Positions 52,875 through 61,342 are shown, counted from the stretch's first letter. The stretch is DNA of 64,000 nucleotides from Phenylobacterium koreense (GCF_040545335.1 NZ_JBEPLU010000001.1:434001-498000), one strand, 5' to 3'. The notes: generated by a model from the letters alone, not told the origin. Made by a program: numbers and translations.

Positions 52875-54251
52875 ATGTCTCCGAAATCAAGGGCAAGCTG
52901 GCTGCGGCGCGTGGAGCGTGGCGGGCCGATCTATCTCTCGATCCTGCACGCGCTCGAGCAGGCGATCGCCGAGGGTGAACTGCAACCGGGCGAGCAGCTT
53001 CCGACCCAGCGGGCGATCGCCGCGGAACTGGGCATCGACCTGACGACTGTCACCCGCGCCTATGCGGCGGCCACGGCGCAGGGGCTGATCGCCGGCGCGG
53101 TGGGCCGCGGCACCTTCGTCACCGGCCGCACCTCCGACGACGAGGTCGGGATGGTCGATCTCTCCATGAACCTGCCGCCGCCGCCGAAGGGGCTTTCGCT
53201 CGGGCGGCTGCTGAAGGAGACCAGCCAGGCGATCCTGGAGCGCACCGACGCCCAGACACTGATGGCCTATCACCCGCCCGGCGGGTCGCTGGCCCAGAGG
53301 ACCGCGGGGCTTTCCTGGCTGGCGCCTTGCCTGGGGCCGGTGGCGGCCGAGCGCCTGCTGGTCGCACCCGGGGCGCAGGCGGCGCTGACCACGATCCTTG
53401 GACTGCTGGCAGGGCCCGGCGACTGCGTGATCGTGGAGCCGCTGACCTATCCCGGCGTGCGGGCCACGGCGGCGCATCTGGGCTTGCGGCTGATCCCCTG
53501 CCCGGTCGACGAGGACGGCGTGACGCCGGAGGCGCTGGAGGCGCTGTGCGCCGAGCACGCGCCAAAGGCGATCTATCTGATCCCGACCCTGCACAACCCG
53601 ACGACGCGGACCATGAGCCTCGCGCGGCGCGAGGCGGTCATCGCTGCGGCCCGCAAGACCGCGACGCCGATCATCGAGGACGACGCCTATGGCCGACTGC
53701 CGCCGACGCCGCAGCCGGCGCTGGCGAGTCTCGCGCCCGATCTCGTCTGGCATGTCGCGACCACCGCCAAGACGCTTTCGCCAGGCCTGCGCATCGCCTT
53801 CGTGGTCGCGCCGGATGCGGCGGCCCAGCGCTTCGCCGAGGCCTTAAGGGCGACGGCGCTGATGGTCTCGCCCCTGAGCGCAGGCGTCCTGACCGCCTGG
53901 ATCCGCGAAGGGACGGCCGAGCGCATCCTGGAGGGCGTGCGGACCGAAAGCGCCGAGCGACAGGCCCTGGCGCGCGAGATCCTGCCGCACGCCAAGGGCG
54001 GCCCGGGGGGCGTGCACCTCTGGCTGGACCTGCCGGCGCACTGGCCGGGCGAGCGGCTGCGGCAGACGGCCCAGACCCGGGGGCTTTCGCTGGTGACGGC
54101 CGAGGCCTTCGCCGTAGGGCCGCAGGCGGGCGGCGGCCTGCGCATCTCGCTGGGCGGGCCGGCCCGGCAGACGGTGCTGGCGCAGGCGCTGCGCAGCGTG
54201 GCGGCGATCCTCGACAGCGACCCGGCTGGCGTCGGCCGGCTGGTGGTCTAG
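52875..54251 (+). CDS. MocR-type (GntR-aminotransferase) PLP-dependent regulator
   Basis: A 458-residue regulator. A GntR winged HTH lies at about 15-80 (YLSILHALEQAIAEGELQPGEQLPTQRAIAAELGIDLTTVTRAY). A fold-type I aminotransferase-like domain follows (about 110-450) with PLP-binding TLHNPTTRT, IIEDDAYGRL and the Schiff-base Lys299 in TTAKTLSPGLRI. MocR proteins sense PLP or an amino compound. Its neighbours are a DUF983 gene (divergent, sharing the direct-repeat site) and an EamA exporter (convergent, 4-base overlap), either of which may be a target. Confidence 0.93.
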   Translation: MSPKSRASWLRRVERGGPIYLSILHALEQAIAEGELQPGEQLPTQRAIAAELGIDLTTVTRAYAAATAQGLIAGAVGRGTFVTGRTSDDEVGMVDLSMNLPPPPKGLSLGRLLKETSQAILERTDAQTLMAYHPPGGSLAQRTAGLSWLAPCLGPVAAERLLVAPGAQAALTTILGLLAGPGDCVIVEPLTYPGVRATAAHLGLRLIPCPVDEDGVTPEALEALCAEHAPKAIYLIPTLHNPTTRTMSLARREAVIAAARKTATPIIEDDAYGRLPPTPQPALASLAPDLVWHVATTAKTLSPGLRIAFVVAPDAAAQRFAEALRATALMVSPLSAGVLTAWIREGTAERILEGVRTESAERQALAREILPHAKGGPGGVHLWLDLPAHWPGERLRQTAQTRGLSLVTAEAFAVGPQAGGGLRISLGGPARQTVLAQALRSVAAILDSDPAGVGRLVV

Positions 54252-55144
54252 GCGGGCGTCGGCGGCGGGGCGGCGTCCAGGTCGCCGGGCTCGGCGTGGC
54301 GTTCGCCCAGCACGACGGCGAAGCTGCCGGCGATGATCAGAAGGCCGCCCAGGGCCAGGGCCCAGGTCAGATGGTCGCCGAAGAAGGCCACCCCGAGCGC
54401 CGCGCCCATCAGGGGCTCGATATTGATGAACACCCCGGCGCTGGCGGCGCCGACGCGGCTGGAGCCGAACTGCCAGGCGGCGGTGGCCAGCAAGGTCGAG
54501 AGCACGCCCTGCCCGATCACCCCGGCCCAGGCGGCGGGGCTGAGGTCCAGTCTCGGCGCGCCGTGCATGACGAAGGCCAGGGGCAGGATGGTGACGGCGG
54601 CGATCACGATGCTGACCGCGGTGACGCCGAGGGGGGTCGGCGAATCCGGCGCGCGGCGCAGGACCAACAGCCAAGCCAGGAAGATCAGCAGGGCCGCCAG
54701 CGAGAGGGCGACGCCCAGGGGCGAGCCTGCGCCCTCGGGCTTGCCGGCGATCAGCGCCGCGCCGGCCGTGGCCGCGGCGACGCCCGCCCAGGAGGCGGCG
54801 GTGACCTTCTCGCCGAGGAAACGCGCTGAGATGGCGATCAGCGCCGGCATGACGCCGACCAGCAGCGCGGCCAGGGTGACGCTGACCCGCGCCAGGCCCT
54901 CGAACTGCACGAGGAAGGCGACGCCGTAGAGGACGCCGGCGGCGATCACCGGCGGCGACCGAAAGAGCGCGCGGACCTCCGGGCGGCGCAGGGCGAAGGG
55001 CGCGGCGGCCAAGGCCGCGACCAGGAAGCGGAGCAGGACGACGTGCGCGGCCTGCGTTTCCTGCAGGGCGACCTTGCCCAGGGGGAAGCCGAGTCCCCAG
55101 AAAACCCCGGCCAGGGTGAGCGCAAGAAAGGCGAGCCGTCTCAT
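54248..55144 (-). CDS. EamA/DMT-family transporter
   Basis: A 298-residue inner-membrane protein with ten predicted helices in two EamA repeats. Repeat one includes FWGLGFPLGKVALQETQAAHVVLLRFLVAALAAAPFALR. Repeat two includes AWAGVIGQGVLSTLLATAAWQFGSSRVGAASAGVFINIEPLMGAALGVAFFGDHL. Family members export amino acids or metabolites. It overlaps the MocR gene tail to tail. MocR genes are often beside EamA-type transporters, but here the shared operator is on the other side. Confidence 0.92.
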   Translation of the reverse strand: MRRLAFLALTLAGVFWGLGFPLGKVALQETQAAHVVLLRFLVAALAAAPFALRRPEVRALFRSPPVIAAGVLYGVAFLVQFEGLARVSVTLAALLVGVMPALIAISARFLGEKVTAASWAGVAAATAGAALIAGKPEGAGSPLGVALSLAALLIFLAWLLVLRRAPDSPTPLGVTAVSIVIAAVTILPLAFVMHGAPRLDLSPAAWAGVIGQGVLSTLLATAAWQFGSSRVGAASAGVFINIEPLMGAALGVAFFGDHLTWALALGGLLIIAGSFAVVLGERHAEPGDLDAAPPPTPA

Positions 55145-55185
55145 GACCGCCCCTTTGCCCTATTCGCCCGGGCGAGGATAGGCGG

Positions 55186-56091
55186 CTAAGGCGCGGCCCA
55201 GGCCTCGGCGACCGCCAGCATCTGGGCCCCGCCTTCCAGGCCGAGCTTCTGGCACAGGAGGGCCGTGGAGACGCGCTCGATGAAGCCCCACTGCCAGATC
55301 GGCTCGGGCGGCACGCCGGTCAGGGTCGAAAGCAGCTCAGCCCGCTCGCGCCCGAGCGCCAGCGGATCGCCGGCCAGCAGTTCGGTGGTCCACTCACGCA
55401 TGGGGATACCGAGATCATAGGCCGGCTCGATAAGGAGGCCGTCGGGATCGACCAGCTTGAACCGGCCATCCGCAGCCTGCAGGGTGTTCCAGCCGTGGGC
55501 GTCACCGTGGGCCAGCAGGGCCTGGGCAGGATCGAAGGCCGCCTCGCGCTGGCGGGCGTAACCGAGCGCCGTCTCCACGACGCGGCCCGAACAGGGACGG
55601 TCCAGCTCGTTCCAGGTGGCGCTGATGAACTCCGCCAGGGCGCGGGCCTTCTCCGCGCCATTGGTCAGCCCTTCGGGCGGTGGCGCGGTCCAGGCCTCGC
55701 GCAGGGTGGCGCAGAGGGCGGCGAGCTGGTCGGACAGGGGCCAGCCGGTCTGGACGAGCTGGCCACCTAGACGCTCCAGCAGCAGCGCACCCACGGCGGC
55801 ATCGTGACGGTGGACGAGGACATAGCCCCGCCCCTGCGCGGCCAGCAGGGTGCGCAGCTCGTCCCCTGCCGGGTCGGCGCCCGGAGGCGAAAGCTTGAGG
55901 ACGACCGGCTGGCCGCCGGCCATCCATGCCTCAAGGACCAAAGCCTCGGTCCCGCCGCCGAGCACGCTGCCGAGGGAAAGCTCCCAGCGCGCGGCCAGGC
56001 GATCGGCCAGGGCCGGCAGGGAGGCCAGCCAGCGGAGCCCCGCCTCCCCGGCCGCGGTGGCCCGCAGCCTTACGGGTTCGGGAATTTCCAT
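55186..56091 (-). CDS. aminoglycoside/streptomycin 6-kinase-like phosphotransferase
   Basis: A 301-residue protein with the APH kinase fold. VVLKLSPPG holds the ATP-binding Lys, LLAHGDAHGWNTL is the catalytic loop, and FKLVDPDGLLIEPAYDLG is the metal-binding loop. The overall pattern, including the N-terminal RWLASLPALADRLAARWELSLGSVLGGGTEALV, resembles APH(6) streptomycin kinases and many chromosomal relatives with no resistance role. Resistance should not be assumed. It is followed on the same strand by the EamA gene after 41 bases. Confidence 0.85.
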   Translation of the reverse strand: MEIPEPVRLRATAAGEAGLRWLASLPALADRLAARWELSLGSVLGGGTEALVLEAWMAGGQPVVLKLSPPGADPAGDELRTLLAAQGRGYVLVHRHDAAVGALLLERLGGQLVQTGWPLSDQLAALCATLREAWTAPPPEGLTNGAEKARALAEFISATWNELDRPCSGRVVETALGYARQREAAFDPAQALLAHGDAHGWNTLQAADGRFKLVDPDGLLIEPAYDLGIPMREWTTELLAGDPLALGRERAELLSTLTGVPPEPIWQWGFIERVSTALLCQKLGLEGGAQMLAVAEAWAAP

Positions 56092-56114
56092 AGCGTCAGC
56101 CTAGAGCGCCGGCT

Positions 56115-56498
56115 TCAGGCGGGAAAGTTCAGATAGCCCCGCTCGACCATGCGGCGCAGGCCCTCATAGGCCTCGGCCAGTTCCTCGTAGGTCATGCGCA
56201 GCCGCGCCAGCTTGTCGGTCTGGTCGGCGTTCAGCGGCTGCGGCGTCTGGGTGAGCGCCAGGGCCTCGGCGGCCCACTGGGCGCGGGCCAGGGCGGCAGC
56301 TACGGCCAGTTTCTGGAACTTGGCGGCGTCCGCATGGCCCAGCACCTGGCCGATCACCTCGCGGTTGGAGGCGTAGGCGGTGTAGTCGATCTGTTCGATG
56401 TGGCCGCGCAGGCGCCGCTGGGCCTGAGGGTCGAGCCCGGTCTCCGGCTCGAAGTGATCGTTCGTCCGCCGCACGCTGGCCGTCCGCGTCACCGACAT
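56115..56498 (-). CDS. helical protein of unknown function
   Basis: A 127-residue all-helical cytoplasmic protein (GLDPQAQRRLRGHIEQIDYTAYASNREVIGQVLG, FQKLAVAAALARAQWAAEALAL, RMTYEELAEAYEGLRRMVERGYLNF). GGAGG lies 5 bases before the ATG at 56498. Codon bias matches the neighbours, which supports a real gene. It is 23 bases upstream of the APH-like gene on the same strand and may be cotranscribed. No family was recognised. Confidence 0.65.
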   Translation of the reverse strand: MSVTRTASVRRTNDHFEPETGLDPQAQRRLRGHIEQIDYTAYASNREVIGQVLGHADAAKFQKLAVAAALARAQWAAEALALTQTPQPLNADQTDKLARLRMTYEELAEAYEGLRRMVERGYLNFPA

Positions 56499-56600
56499 CC
56501 CGACCTCCGGTCGAAACACCCCCGTATGGATCGGGAGCGCCCACAGTCTCGCTTGCCGGCGCTTAAGAGCCGGTTGACGACGAGAACGGGGTTACCGGGA

Positions 56601-57917
56601 TCAAGCTGCGAGTTGAACGCGCCAGCGCTCGTCCCGCGGGGACGGGCGCCGGTGGAGGCGCCGATCGAGCAGCGTCCGCGCCCTGGCGGTCTCGCCGCTG
56701 CGCATCAGGGCGACGAGCAGCGTATCCTCAATGACCTCGCGCTGTGCTCCGCTGCCCCCGATCCGCGCCACGTCCGCGGCGGCGGGTCCGAGCAGTCGGA
56801 CGCACTCGGCGAAGTCCTCGGTGGCGAAGGCGAGCGCGGCGCGGCAGATGGCTGGCGCCACCGGCCCGGCGGCCAGCGCATTCCCGTCGACCATGGCGTC
56901 CAGGGCGGCGATGCGTCTATCCAAGGCGTCCCGATCGCCGGTCGCCGCCTCGACAAGGCTCATATGGGCGTCGACGAAGGGATGCCCCGCCTCCGGGTAA
57001 GCCGCGCGGGCATAGTCGGCGAGCTCCCGCCAGAGATCGGCCGGGGCGCCGTGGCCGTAAGCGTCCAGCCGCCAGAGCAGGGAAGCCCCGTCGCTGACCA
57101 CATTGATGGGCAGGCCCAGAGAGACGGAGGGCCGCACCTTGTCCTCATAGATGGCGAGGGCGTTCGCCACGTCGCCCCGGTCCAGGGCGGTGATTGCGGC
57201 ATGCCAAGCGATGTGGCCATGCAACAGGCCGCTGCGGTCGTAGCTGGGCAGCCAGCCTTCTATCAGGGCGTCGGAATCGGCGCCGGCGCCGCCCTCGAAC
57301 ATCGCGTGGACCAGGGCGTGGACGCCGTTGGCGTTCTCCCGGCGCAGCTCAAACGACCTCTCCAGCATTGCGCGGCCACGGGCCACTTCGCCGTTTTCGG
57401 CCAGCGCCCAGCCGCGGGAGGCCAGGAACCACCAGTCGTCCGACGCGAACCGGTCCGCGTGGCGCTCGCACAGATCGACCCGCGCCTGGTCGTGGTCGGC
57501 CATGCCAGAGAAGGCGAAGAGACCGAACGCCCCCAGCGGCAGCGACAGGATCAAGACGTCCTGAGGCCACAGCCCGGCGTGCTCGAGCGCGCGGTCCAGC
57601 GCCTCGGGCGAGCGTCCGCCGATGGCGAGGGCCAGGACATCGACATGGCTTTGCTCGCGCTCGTCGCCACGGCGCGCGGCAAGGCCCCTAGCGGCTTTGA
57701 TCTCCTTCCGCGCCTCGGCGGAACGGCCGTGACCCGCGTACAGCCGAGCGCGAGCGGCGTGGGCCAGGGCGAACTCCGGGTCGGCGTCGATCGCGGCGCT
57801 CAGGCGCTCGGCCGCCCCCGGCCAGGCCGAGAGCATCAGGTCTACGCCTTCGCGATACAGCGCGGCCGCGCGGCCAGACGTGGTGGAAAGCGGCAGATCG
57901 TATTTGTCCACGTTCAC
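56601..57917 (-). CDS. TTC38-like tetratricopeptide repeat protein
   Basis: A 438-residue helical-repeat protein like tetratricopeptide repeat protein 38. Characteristic parts are AAALYREGVDLMLSAWPGAAERLSAAIDADPEFALAHAARARLY, SHVDVLALAIGGRSPEALDRALEHAGLWPQDVLIL and HALVHAMFEGGAGADSDALIEGWLPSYDRSGLLHGHIAWHAA. The function of the family is unknown. The GTG start at 57917 has GAGGGG upstream. It is divergent from an AraC regulator gene, which is the likely controller. Confidence 0.85.
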   Translation of the reverse strand: MNVDKYDLPLSTTSGRAAALYREGVDLMLSAWPGAAERLSAAIDADPEFALAHAARARLYAGHGRSAEARKEIKAARGLAARRGDEREQSHVDVLALAIGGRSPEALDRALEHAGLWPQDVLILSLPLGAFGLFAFSGMADHDQARVDLCERHADRFASDDWWFLASRGWALAENGEVARGRAMLERSFELRRENANGVHALVHAMFEGGAGADSDALIEGWLPSYDRSGLLHGHIAWHAAITALDRGDVANALAIYEDKVRPSVSLGLPINVVSDGASLLWRLDAYGHGAPADLWRELADYARAAYPEAGHPFVDAHMSLVEAATGDRDALDRRIAALDAMVDGNALAAGPVAPAICRAALAFATEDFAECVRLLGPAAADVARIGGSGAQREVIEDTLLVALMRSGETARARTLLDRRLHRRPSPRDERWRVQLAA

Positions 57918-57992
57918 GGCGCGGCCCCTCGGTGTTCTCTTCGACGGCGACCCTACTGGTTTCGTTCATGGCCGTATTTCGACTACAGGACA

Positions 57993-58007
57993 GATTATGT
58001 CGATTAT
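57993..58007. promoter_or_regulatory. short direct repeat before the AraC gene
   Basis: GATTAT is repeated at 57993-57998 and 58002-58007, giving GATTATGTC-GATTATCGG, within the 102-base divergent region between the TTC38-like and AraC genes. AraC proteins bind direct repeats, but these are short and close together, so the call is weak. Confidence 0.25.
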
Positions 58008-58019
58008 CGGCCAGCCTAT

Positions 58020-58811
58020 ATGACCGCGCGCTGGACCTCGGTGCAGGCCCCGCCGGACGCACCGCCCCCCGCGCCGACAACGGTCCGCGTGCAGAGCCTG
58101 CCTGCCCGCAGCCATTTTCCCGAACATGCCCACGGCTGGGCGCAGATGGTCTACGCCACATCTGGCGTTCTGACGGTCGCTATCGAGGGCGCCTCGTTCG
58201 TGATTTCGCCGGAGCAGGCGGTGTGGTTGCCGCCCGGCGTGCCCCATCGCGTCGGTTCACTCCATGGCGCCGAGTTCAGAAGCCTCTGGATCGCGTCGGA
58301 AGTTGCGCGGCCCCTGCCCGGCAGTCCGACCGTGATCCGGGTCTCGCCACTGCTGCGGGCGCTGATCATCGAGGCCGCCAGCCTCAGCGCAGAGGACCTG
58401 GACGCCGGATATTCGGGCCGCGTAACCCGGTTGATCCTGGACCAGCTTCGCCGGGCCGAACCGATCGCGGCAGCCCTCCCCTGGCCTAAGGGCGGCGCCC
58501 TGGGCCGACTCTGCGAGGCCCTCTATGACGATCCCGCCGACACCCGGTCTGCTGGCGACTGGGGGCGGGAACTGGGGATGTCGCCAAGGACCCTGAGCCG
58601 GCGGTTCGAAGCCGAGGTCGGCGTCAGCCTGCGGTCGTGGCGCCGGCGCATGCGCCTGTTCAAGGCCATCGAGATGCTCGGCGGGGGCCTGGATGTCACC
58701 CGGACGGCCCTGGACCTCGGCTATGGATCGCCTTCGGCGTTCATCCACGCCTTCCGAACCGAAATGGGAGACGCCCCGCAAGCGTATTTGCGACGGACCA
58801 GCCGAGCCTAG
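58020..58811 (+). CDS. AraC-family regulator with cupin sensor
   Basis: A 263-residue regulator. The N-terminal cupin domain shows RSHFPEHAHGWAQMVYATSGVLTVAIEGASFVISPEQAVWLPPGVPHRV. The C-terminal AraC domain has two HTHs (DWGRELGMSPRTLSRRFEAEVGVSLRSWRRRMRLFKAIEMLGGG and VTRTALDLGYGSPSAFIHAFRTEMGDAPQAYLR). The ATG at 58020 is preferred because the cupin pattern starts soon after. The frame continues upstream antisense to the TTC38-like gene. It is divergent from that gene. Confidence 0.92.
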   Translation: MTARWTSVQAPPDAPPPAPTTVRVQSLPARSHFPEHAHGWAQMVYATSGVLTVAIEGASFVISPEQAVWLPPGVPHRVGSLHGAEFRSLWIASEVARPLPGSPTVIRVSPLLRALIIEAASLSAEDLDAGYSGRVTRLILDQLRRAEPIAAALPWPKGGALGRLCEALYDDPADTRSAGDWGRELGMSPRTLSRRFEAEVGVSLRSWRRRMRLFKAIEMLGGGLDVTRTALDLGYGSPSAFIHAFRTEMGDAPQAYLRRTSRA

Positions 58812-58844
58812 CCTTACAGCGCGGCGCGCCCGCGGTGATCGCGC

Positions 58845-58874
58845 TTGACGATTCTATATTTCTCGAAATATAGA
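58845..58874 (+). promoter_or_regulatory. ars promoter with palindromic ArsR operator
   Basis: TTGACG (58845-58850) and TATAGA (58869-58874) with an 18-base spacer form a good housekeeping promoter. CTATATTTCTCGAAATATAG (58854-58873) is a 20-base dyad with perfect 9-bp arms that overlaps the -10 box. This is the usual repressor geometry for ArsR, encoded in the operon. Confidence 0.8.
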
Positions 58875-58904
58875 AAGAAAATCGAATTGCGCGGCGAGGA
58901 AACC

Positions 58905-59363
58905 ATGAAGCGCCTTCACCTGCACGTCACCGTGCCCGACCTTCACCAGTCCATCCAATTCTACGAGACGCTCTTCGGCGCCGCCCCGAGCGTGGTGAAA
59001 GACGACTACGCCAAGTGGATGCTCGAGGATCCGAAAGTGAATTTCGCGATCTCCGCCCGCGACCGGACGCCGGGCCTCGACCACGTCGGCATCCAGGTCG
59101 ATTCGACCGCCGAGTTGGGCGAGCTGTCAGGTCGGTTGAAGGCGGCCGGAGCCCAGACCTTCGACGAGGAAGCGACGACCTGCTGCTACGCCAAGTCCGA
59201 CAAGAGCTGGGTGAGCGATCCTTCGGGACTGCGCTGGGAGACGTTCTTCACCTTCGGCGAAGCGACGACCTACGGCGAAGACCCCGCCCAGGCGGCCCTG
59301 GAGGCGGCGACCGGCGCCTGCTGCGGCCCGACGACGCCGGCGACGCCGGCGTGCTGCTCGTGA
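58905..59363 (+). CDS. arsI: ArsI/CadI-family glyoxalase-fold protein (organoarsenical C-As lyase-like)
   Basis: First gene of the arsenic operon. ArsI cleaves the carbon-arsenic bond of trivalent methyl or aromatic arsenicals using Fe(II) and oxygen. The 152-residue product has the VOC fold. Metal ligands are probably in RLHLHVTVPD, His60 (LDHVGIQV) and Glu112 (RWETFF). The vicinal pair Cys93-Cys94 in EATTCCYAKSDKSWVSDPSG matches the arsenic-binding pair of ArsI. The C-terminal tail has two more CC pairs (ACCGP and ACCS). The ATG at 58905 lies just after GAGGAAACC; an earlier in-frame start overlaps the promoter. Confidence 0.85.
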   Translation: MKRLHLHVTVPDLHQSIQFYETLFGAAPSVVKDDYAKWMLEDPKVNFAISARDRTPGLDHVGIQVDSTAELGELSGRLKAAGAQTFDEEATTCCYAKSDKSWVSDPSGLRWETFFTFGEATTYGEDPAQAALEAATGACCGPTTPATPACCS

Positions 59364-59716
59364 TCGAGGCTCCTCTCGCTATCGACGCCCTCAGCGCCCT
59401 GGCTCACGCCGGGCGCCTCGAGGCGTTCCGCCTGCTGGTGAAGGCGGGGCCGGAGGGCCTGGCGGCCGGCGAACTGGCGCGGCTGACGGGGTCCAAGCCC
59501 AACACGCTCTCGACCAACCTCAACATACTCTCGACAGCGGGTCTGGTGAGTTCACGTCGCGACGGCCGCTCGATCATCTACACGGCCGGCTACGACCGGA
59601 TGCGTGAGCTGCTCGCCTTCCTGATGGAGGACTGCTGCGGCGGCTCCCCCGAAATCTGCGCGCCCTTGGCGGCGGTCGTCAGCAAGCGCTGCGCGGCCGA
59701 AGGCGCCCGCGCCTAG
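59360..59716 (+). CDS. arsR: ArsR-family arsenic-responsive repressor
   Basis: A 118-residue winged-helix metalloregulator that releases the operator on binding As(III). The HTH is GLAAGELARLTGSKPNTLSTNLNILSTAGLVSSRRDGRSIIYT. The C-terminal EDCCGGSPEICAP holds a vicinal Cys pair and a third Cys, the type of site used by alphaproteobacterial ArsR proteins in place of the classical helix motif. The GTG start overlaps the arsI stop (GTGA). It probably binds the palindrome at 58854-58873. Confidence 0.92.
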   Translation: MIEAPLAIDALSALAHAGRLEAFRLLVKAGPEGLAAGELARLTGSKPNTLSTNLNILSTAGLVSSRRDGRSIIYTAGYDRMRELLAFLMEDCCGGSPEICAPLAAVVSKRCAAEGARA

Positions 59717-59726
59717 AGTCGAGACC

Positions 59727-60245
59727 ATGCCCAAGAAGACCTACACCGTTCTCTTCCTCTGCACCGGCAACTCCGCCCGATCCATCCTGGCGGAAGCCAT
59801 CCTGAACAAGCAGGGCGGCGGGCGTTTCAAGGCGTATTCGGCCGGCTCCATGCCGACTGGCCGCGTGAATCCGCACGCTGTTCCCCTCGTCCAGGCGCTC
59901 GGGTTCGAACCAGCCGACTTCCGCTCGAAGTCCTGGGACGAATTCGCCACCCCGGACGCGCCCGAGCTCGATTTCATCTTCACCGTTTGCGACAACGCCG
60001 CAGGCGAGGTGTGCCCCATCTGGCCGGGCAAGCCGATGACAGCCCATTGGGGCATTCCGGACCCCGCCGCCGTCGAGGGGACCGACGCCGAGAAGGCCGC
60101 GGCCTTCGCCGAGGCCACACGGCAGCTCGGCAACCGCATCCGCCTGTTCCTGGCGCTGCCGCTTGCGTCCATCGACGCGATGTCGCTGCAAACGAGGCTG
60201 GCCGACATCGGACGAACCGCAAGCGAGGCGGCGGCCAACCGATGA
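59727..60245 (+). CDS. arsC: thioredoxin-type arsenate reductase ArsC (LMW phosphatase fold)
   Basis: Reduces arsenate to arsenite for export. The 172-residue product has the low-molecular-weight phosphatase P-loop CTGNSARS with nucleophile Cys12, DEFATPDAPELDFIFTVCDNAAGEVCPIWPG with two further cysteines that could relay the disulfide, and HWGIPDPAAVEG with the general-acid Asp. This differs from the glutaredoxin-linked ArsC of E. coli. It lies 10 bases after arsR and overlaps acr3 by 4 bases. Confidence 0.93.
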   Translation: MPKKTYTVLFLCTGNSARSILAEAILNKQGGGRFKAYSAGSMPTGRVNPHAVPLVQALGFEPADFRSKSWDEFATPDAPELDFIFTVCDNAAGEVCPIWPGKPMTAHWGIPDPAAVEGTDAEKAAAFAEATRQLGNRIRLFLALPLASIDAMSLQTRLADIGRTASEAAANR

Positions 60246-61300
60246 CCGAGATATCCCCTGCGCCCATGTCGCGCTTCGAGCGCTATCTTACGGTCTGGGT
60301 GGCGCTCTGCATCGTCGTCGGGCTGGCGCTCGGACGCCTGCTGCCGGACGTCTTCCAGGCCATCGGCGCCGCCGAGGTCGCGAAGGTCAATCTGCCGGTC
60401 GCGATCCTGATCTGGCTGATGATCATCCCGATGCTGATGAAGGTGGACTTCACCGCAATGCGTGCGGTCGGCCGCCATTGGCGCGGCATCGGGGTGACGC
60501 TGTTCATCAACTGGGCGGTGAAGCCTTTCTCCATGGCCGCCCTCGCCGCGTTCTTCATCGGCTATCTCTTTCGGCCGCACCTGCCCGCGGGAGAGATCAA
60601 CAGCTACATCGCCGGCCTGATCCTGCTGGCCGCCGCGCCCTGCACGGCCATGGTGTTCGTGTGGAGCAACCTGACCAGGGGCGAGCCCCACTTCACCCTC
60701 AGCCAAGTCGCCGTGAACGATACGATCATGGTCGTGGCCTTCGCACCGATCGTCGGGTTGTTGCTGGGCCTGTCGGCTATCTCCGTCCCCTGGCAGACGC
60801 TGATGCTCTCGGTCGGCCTCTACATCATCATGCCGGTGATCCTAGCGCAGATATTCCGGTCCGCGTTGCTGAAGCGCGGCGGCGAGGTCGCGCTTCGCCG
60901 GGCGCTGGCGCGGATCGGGCCGATATCGCTCACGGCCCTGCTGGCGACCCTGGTCCTGCTGTTCGGCTTCCAGGGGCAGCAGATCCTCGGCCAGCCGGCG
61001 ATCATCGCGATGCTGGCGGTTCCGATCCTGATCCAGGTCTACTTAAACGCCGGCCTCGCCTACCTGCTGAACCGGGCGACCGGCGAGGCGCACTGCGTGG
61101 CCGGCCCATCGGCCCTGATCGGGGCCAGCAACTTCTTCGAACTGGCGGTGGCCGCCGCCATCAGCCTGTTCGGGTTCTCTTCCGGGGCGGCGCTCGCGAC
61201 CGTGGTCGGGGTGCTGGTCGAAGTGCCGGTGATGCTCTCGATCGTCGCGATCGTGAACCGGACAAAGGGCTGGTACGAGCGGGGTTCCGTCGTCCGGTAG
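60242..61300 (+). CDS. acr3: arsenite efflux transporter Acr3
   Basis: A 352-residue inner-membrane permease with ten predicted helices that expels As(III). Family blocks are LIWLMIIPMLMKVDFTAM, LFINWAVKPFSMAALAAFFIGYLF, LAAAPCTAMVFVWSNLTRGEP with the essential Cys in helix 4, and GASNFFELAVAAAISLFG with the conserved Glu of helix 9. The ATG overlaps the arsC stop (ATGA). It closes the arsI-arsR-arsC-acr3 unit. A GC-rich hairpin follows. Confidence 0.95.
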   Translation: MTEISPAPMSRFERYLTVWVALCIVVGLALGRLLPDVFQAIGAAEVAKVNLPVAILIWLMIIPMLMKVDFTAMRAVGRHWRGIGVTLFINWAVKPFSMAALAAFFIGYLFRPHLPAGEINSYIAGLILLAAAPCTAMVFVWSNLTRGEPHFTLSQVAVNDTIMVVAFAPIVGLLLGLSAISVPWQTLMLSVGLYIIMPVILAQIFRSALLKRGGEVALRRALARIGPISLTALLATLVLLFGFQGQQILGQPAIIAMLAVPILIQVYLNAGLAYLLNRATGEAHCVAGPSALIGASNFFELAVAAAISLFGFSSGAALATVVGVLVEVPVMLSIVAIVNRTKGWYERGSVVR

Positions 61301-61309
61301 ACCGGTCGA

Positions 61310-61338
61310 GGCGCCCTCGCACGGAACGAGGGCGCCCC
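61310..61338. terminator. hairpin between acr3 and the PEP-CTERM gene
   Basis: GGCGCCCTCG (61310-61319) and CGAGGGCGCC (61327-61336) form a 10-bp perfect stem with a 7-base loop between two convergent stops. There is no T-tract on either side, so intrinsic termination is plausible but unproven. Confidence 0.6.
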
Positions 61339-61342
61339 TTGC

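Noticed and set aside
55186..56091. Reading the APH-fold kinase as a streptomycin resistance gene
   Set aside because: The kinase motifs are there, but many chromosomal relatives have other substrates and nothing around it suggests a resistance cassette, so only the fold is claimed.
59901..59912. GGGTTCGAACCA, like a tRNA T-arm
   Set aside because: It lies in the middle of the arsC coding sequence, and no acceptor stem, anticodon arm or D-arm can be built around it.
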